Shown piece after piece: positions 5,572-7,067 of a DNA stretch of 7,067 nt. This DNA is from an uncultured Treponema sp. (lineage in GTDB: Bacteria; Spirochaetota; Spirochaetia; Treponematales; Treponemataceae), in contig CAJPTT010000123.1 of the NCBI GenBank assembly GCA_905373565.1, positions 1 to 7,067 on the forward strand, read 5' to 3'. Under the pieces are notes generated by a model. The model was not told the origin of the DNA. It searched no databases and worked only from the letters and a program-made list of their open reading frames with translations. How positions within the stretch are numbered: position 1 is the first letter of the stretch; each line of letters starts with the position of its first letter. The position numbers and the translations under genes are program-made.

Positions 5572-6133
5572 AAAATAACACAAGACCGACGGCAGCACCG
5601 ACAAGAATCAAGAAGATGGGATGCAGCCGTTTAAATACAATCTGTACGAAACAGAAAAGACAAAAGACGGAGGCCGCTTTCCAGTCAACCAATTCCGTCC
5701 ATCGCCGCGAAGCGTAAAACACAGGCATCGTAAACACTGCAACCGCAAGTACATTCCATGCAGCAGCGGCAATCATCCCCGCGGCTCCCGCCCGCAGTCC
5801 GTACATAGTATTCTTAACCGGCGCCGCGTTTTGAAATGATTGGGTAAAGCGGGCGATGAGCACAATCACAATTAGCGACGGCAGCACAATTCCTGTCGTC
5901 AACACAAGGCTACCCCAAATACCATACAACTCATACCCGATATATGTCGCCATGTTAATACCGATCGGCCCCGGCGTCGATTCCGAAACGGCAATCATCG
6001 CAATAAACTGCTCCGAACTGATGATCGAACGGGTTACCAATTCCTGCTGCATCAAACTGACGGCAACCAATCCACCGCCGATGGTCGAAAGACCAATATA
6101 CATAAAAAGGAAAAACAAACCAAGCAAACTCAT
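5570..6133 (-). CDS. Chromate transporter, half-size subunit (downstream partner)
   Basis: A 187-residue integral membrane protein of the CHR (chromate ion transporter) family, short single-domain type. The first hydrophobic segment carries 'STIGGG' (16-21), and the hallmark motif 'ESTPGPIGINMATYIGY' spans 51-67. Further hydrophobic segments lie at about 75-95, 115-137, 153-168 and 170-187. In many bacteria two such half-size proteins, encoded side by side and with opposite topology, replace the fused two-domain ChrA and export chromate or related oxyanions. ATG 6133 overlaps the TGA of the upstream partner (ATGA) and has AAGGAGG 7 nt upstream, so translation is coupled. Family certain; chromate as the physiological substrate is by homology only, and sulfate or another anion is possible. 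Confidence 0.9.
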   Translation of the reverse strand: MSLLGLFFLFMYIGLSTIGGGLVAVSLMQQELVTRSIISSEQFIAMIAVSESTPGPIGINMATYIGYELYGIWGSLVLTTGIVLPSLIVIVLIARFTQSFQNAAPVKNTMYGLRAGAAGMIAAAAWNVLAVAVFTMPVFYASRRWTELVDWKAASVFCLFCFVQIVFKRLHPIFLILVGAAVGLVLF

Positions 6134-6714
6134 TCTTTATCCTCCTTACGGCTGCCGGAAGTACCTCTGCCATTTCGGATAATCTGTGCACAAAATCCGA
6201 TGATACCGGCAGCAAGCACTATCAAGATACCGGAAACATTCCACACGGACATCGCGAAAAACGCAGCAACGGCAATGACAGCGGTAACGAGGTCGGTAAT
6301 AATTTTTTTGGCGAAGGTAAAAACGGCACGAGCAAGCAGGGCGGCAACAGCGACATAGATGCCTTTCATCGCACGCTGTATCCATGCAATATCGGAAAAG
6401 CGGGAGACGGAACCGGCGATAAGCGTAATGACAATCCACGAAGGGCACACCATTCCTATCGTGCTCACAATCGCTCCCGAAAGACCGGCGCGTTTATACC
6501 CGCAGAATGTTGCGACATTCACCGCAATAATGCCCGGTGTACACTGCCCTATTGCAAAGTAATTCAGAATTTCTTCCTCAGTCAGCCACTGCTTCGATTC
6601 TACCAATTCCCGTTGCAGCATCGGCAGCATGCTCATACCGCCACCGAAGGTAAAAAGCCCTATCTTAAAAAAAGCCGCAAACAACTGTGCATATCGTATC
6701 AATCTATCTTTCAT
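6130..6714 (-). CDS. Chromate transporter, half-size subunit (upstream partner)
   Basis: A 194-residue membrane protein, first gene of the two-gene CHR operon. Residues 11-33 form the first membrane segment with 'FTFGGG' (21-26). The signature 'QCTPGIIAVNVATFCGY' (57-73) corresponds to the family's Q-S-T-P-G-P-x-A-V-N, with Cys in place of the usual Ser and Ile in place of the second Pro. More hydrophobic segments follow at about 79-103, 116-134, 140-156 and 160-178, then a positively charged tail (179-194) that probably lies in the cytoplasm. ATG 6714 is supported by an in-frame TAA just upstream and a weak AGGGGG 10 nt away. Its 4-nt overlap with the next gene implies co-translation of the pair as a heteromer. 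No chrB-like regulator accompanies it. Confidence 0.9.
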   Translation of the reverse strand: MKDRLIRYAQLFAAFFKIGLFTFGGGMSMLPMLQRELVESKQWLTEEEILNYFAIGQCTPGIIAVNVATFCGYKRAGLSGAIVSTIGMVCPSWIVITLIAGSVSRFSDIAWIQRAMKGIYVAVAALLARAVFTFAKKIITDLVTAVIAVAAFFAMSVWNVSGILIVLAAGIIGFCAQIIRNGRGTSGSRKEDKE

Positions 6715-6931
6715 AGCTTATCTGCCCCCTTGTTTTTATTCGCCTGAAGAGTTTATGACGTTTTACTTCTACACCCTGCCTCGGGGTTATTGATTACGGA
6801 ACCTCTAAAAAGTCGCTCGGTTTTTAGAAGTAAGAAGTAAATATTAATCAGTTCATAATTGATAATGTATAGTTGATAAAAGGTATTTATTTTGATTATT
6901 TATTATACATCACAAATTATATATTGAATTA
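6715..6931. other. Upstream region of the chromate operon, AT-rich with hairpin potential
   Basis: This 217-bp gap has no credible gene. On the minus strand two TATAAT hexamers occur (plus ATTATA at 6902-6907 and 6916-6921), either of which could be the -10 for the chromate operon, but neither has a convincing -35. The proximal half carries several inverted repeats (6763-6771 with 6825-6833; 6802-6811 with 6821-6830; ACCC 6773-6776 with GGGT 6784-6787). The gap also separates the operon from the gene that ends at 6932. Confidence 0.4.
6802..6830. repeat. Inverted repeat with 10-bp arms, next to a 7-bp tandem duplication
   Basis: CCTCTAAAAA (6802-6811) and TTTTTAGAAG (6821-6830) are complementary at 9 of 10 positions around a 9-nt centre GTCGCTCGG. 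AGAAGTA is then tandemly repeated at 6826-6832 and 6833-6839. It could serve as a transcription end for the gene stopping at 6932, but the stem is AT-rich and no free U-tract follows on the minus strand. A dispersed intergenic repeat is an alternative. Confidence 0.5.
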
Positions 6932-7067
6932 CTAATTATCTACCTTCCACTCCTTAATCGTCCTCGTCTTTTCATCAAAAGAGCTTCCGATGAGCACAAT
7001 CTTCTTCCCGTCCACCTGATATTTTGCTGCATATTCTTTCTCTTTTATCTGATTGAGTGCATCTTCC
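6932..7067 (-). CDS. C-terminal end of a PD-(D/E)XK / AAA-ATPase-like protein (partial)
   Basis: The last 44 codons of a gene entering from the right edge, ending with TAG at 6932-6934. The visible peptide begins 'EDALNQIKEKEYAAKYQ', continues 'KKIVLIGSSFDEKTR' and ends 'TIKEWKVDN'. This 'AL-x-QI-x-x-K-x-Y...I-x-x-[IV]G-x-x-F-x-x-K-x-R-x-I-x-x-W' ending is the typical C terminus of proteins that join an AAA-ATPase-like domain to a PD-(D/E)XK nuclease domain (DUF1703/PDDEXK_9 type), which are abundant and multicopy in anaerobes including Treponema. Function in those proteins is unsettled. Start and catalytic residues lie outside the window. Confidence 0.75.
   Translation of the reverse strand, partial: EDALNQIKEKEYAAKYQVDGKKIVLIGSSFDEKTRTIKEWKVDN

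Overview
The window (about 7.1 kb, moderate GC with AT-rich intergenic stretches) reads as bacterial accessory chromosome. Its gene styles suggest a host-associated spirochaete, most likely an oral Treponema-type organism: a WYL-regulator fragment, a half-size chromate transporter pair, a stand-alone ATC-hydrolase-family protein, and the tail of a PD-(D/E)XK/AAA-type protein ending in an 'EKTR-I-EW' motif. The organism call is an inference from style. No rRNA, tRNA, CRISPR array or complete insertion sequence was found.

Layout. At 72-236 (minus) lies a short coding remnant that looks like the C-terminal part of a WYL-domain transcription regulator. From 4590 down to 345 (minus) runs a compact three-gene operon with a near-ideal TTGACA-17-TATACT promoter at 4626-4654. 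The first gene encodes a 528-residue protein with a nuclease-like core (E175, D207, Q222-x-K224) followed by a glycine-zipper, probably membrane-seeking, C-terminal half. The second encodes a 358-residue protein with a small N-terminal domain, a charged helical middle and a beta-rich end, with no recognised family. The third encodes a 509-residue Ycf46-like AAA+ ATPase with a full set of ATPase motifs, translationally coupled to the second. Together they look like an effector, adaptor and ATPase set. I do not recognise this as a named system, and a conflict or phage-defence role is the most attractive inference.

Divergently, at 4753-5474 (plus), an extended -10 promoter (TGCTATAAT) is placed so that transcription should start at or next to the ATG of a 24-codon micro-ORF. 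That micro-ORF ends 2 nt before a 214-residue protein of the L-2-amino-thiazoline-4-carboxylic acid hydrolase family. Its last codons contain the Shine-Dalgarno of the larger gene.

At 6714-5570 (minus) two half-size chromate transporter genes overlap by 4 nt (ATGA) and probably form a heteromeric antiporter. No chrB-type regulator is present. The upstream region (6715-6931) contains overlapping inverted repeats that could form competing hairpins. The right edge (6932-7067, minus) is the last 44 codons of a gene entering from outside the window.
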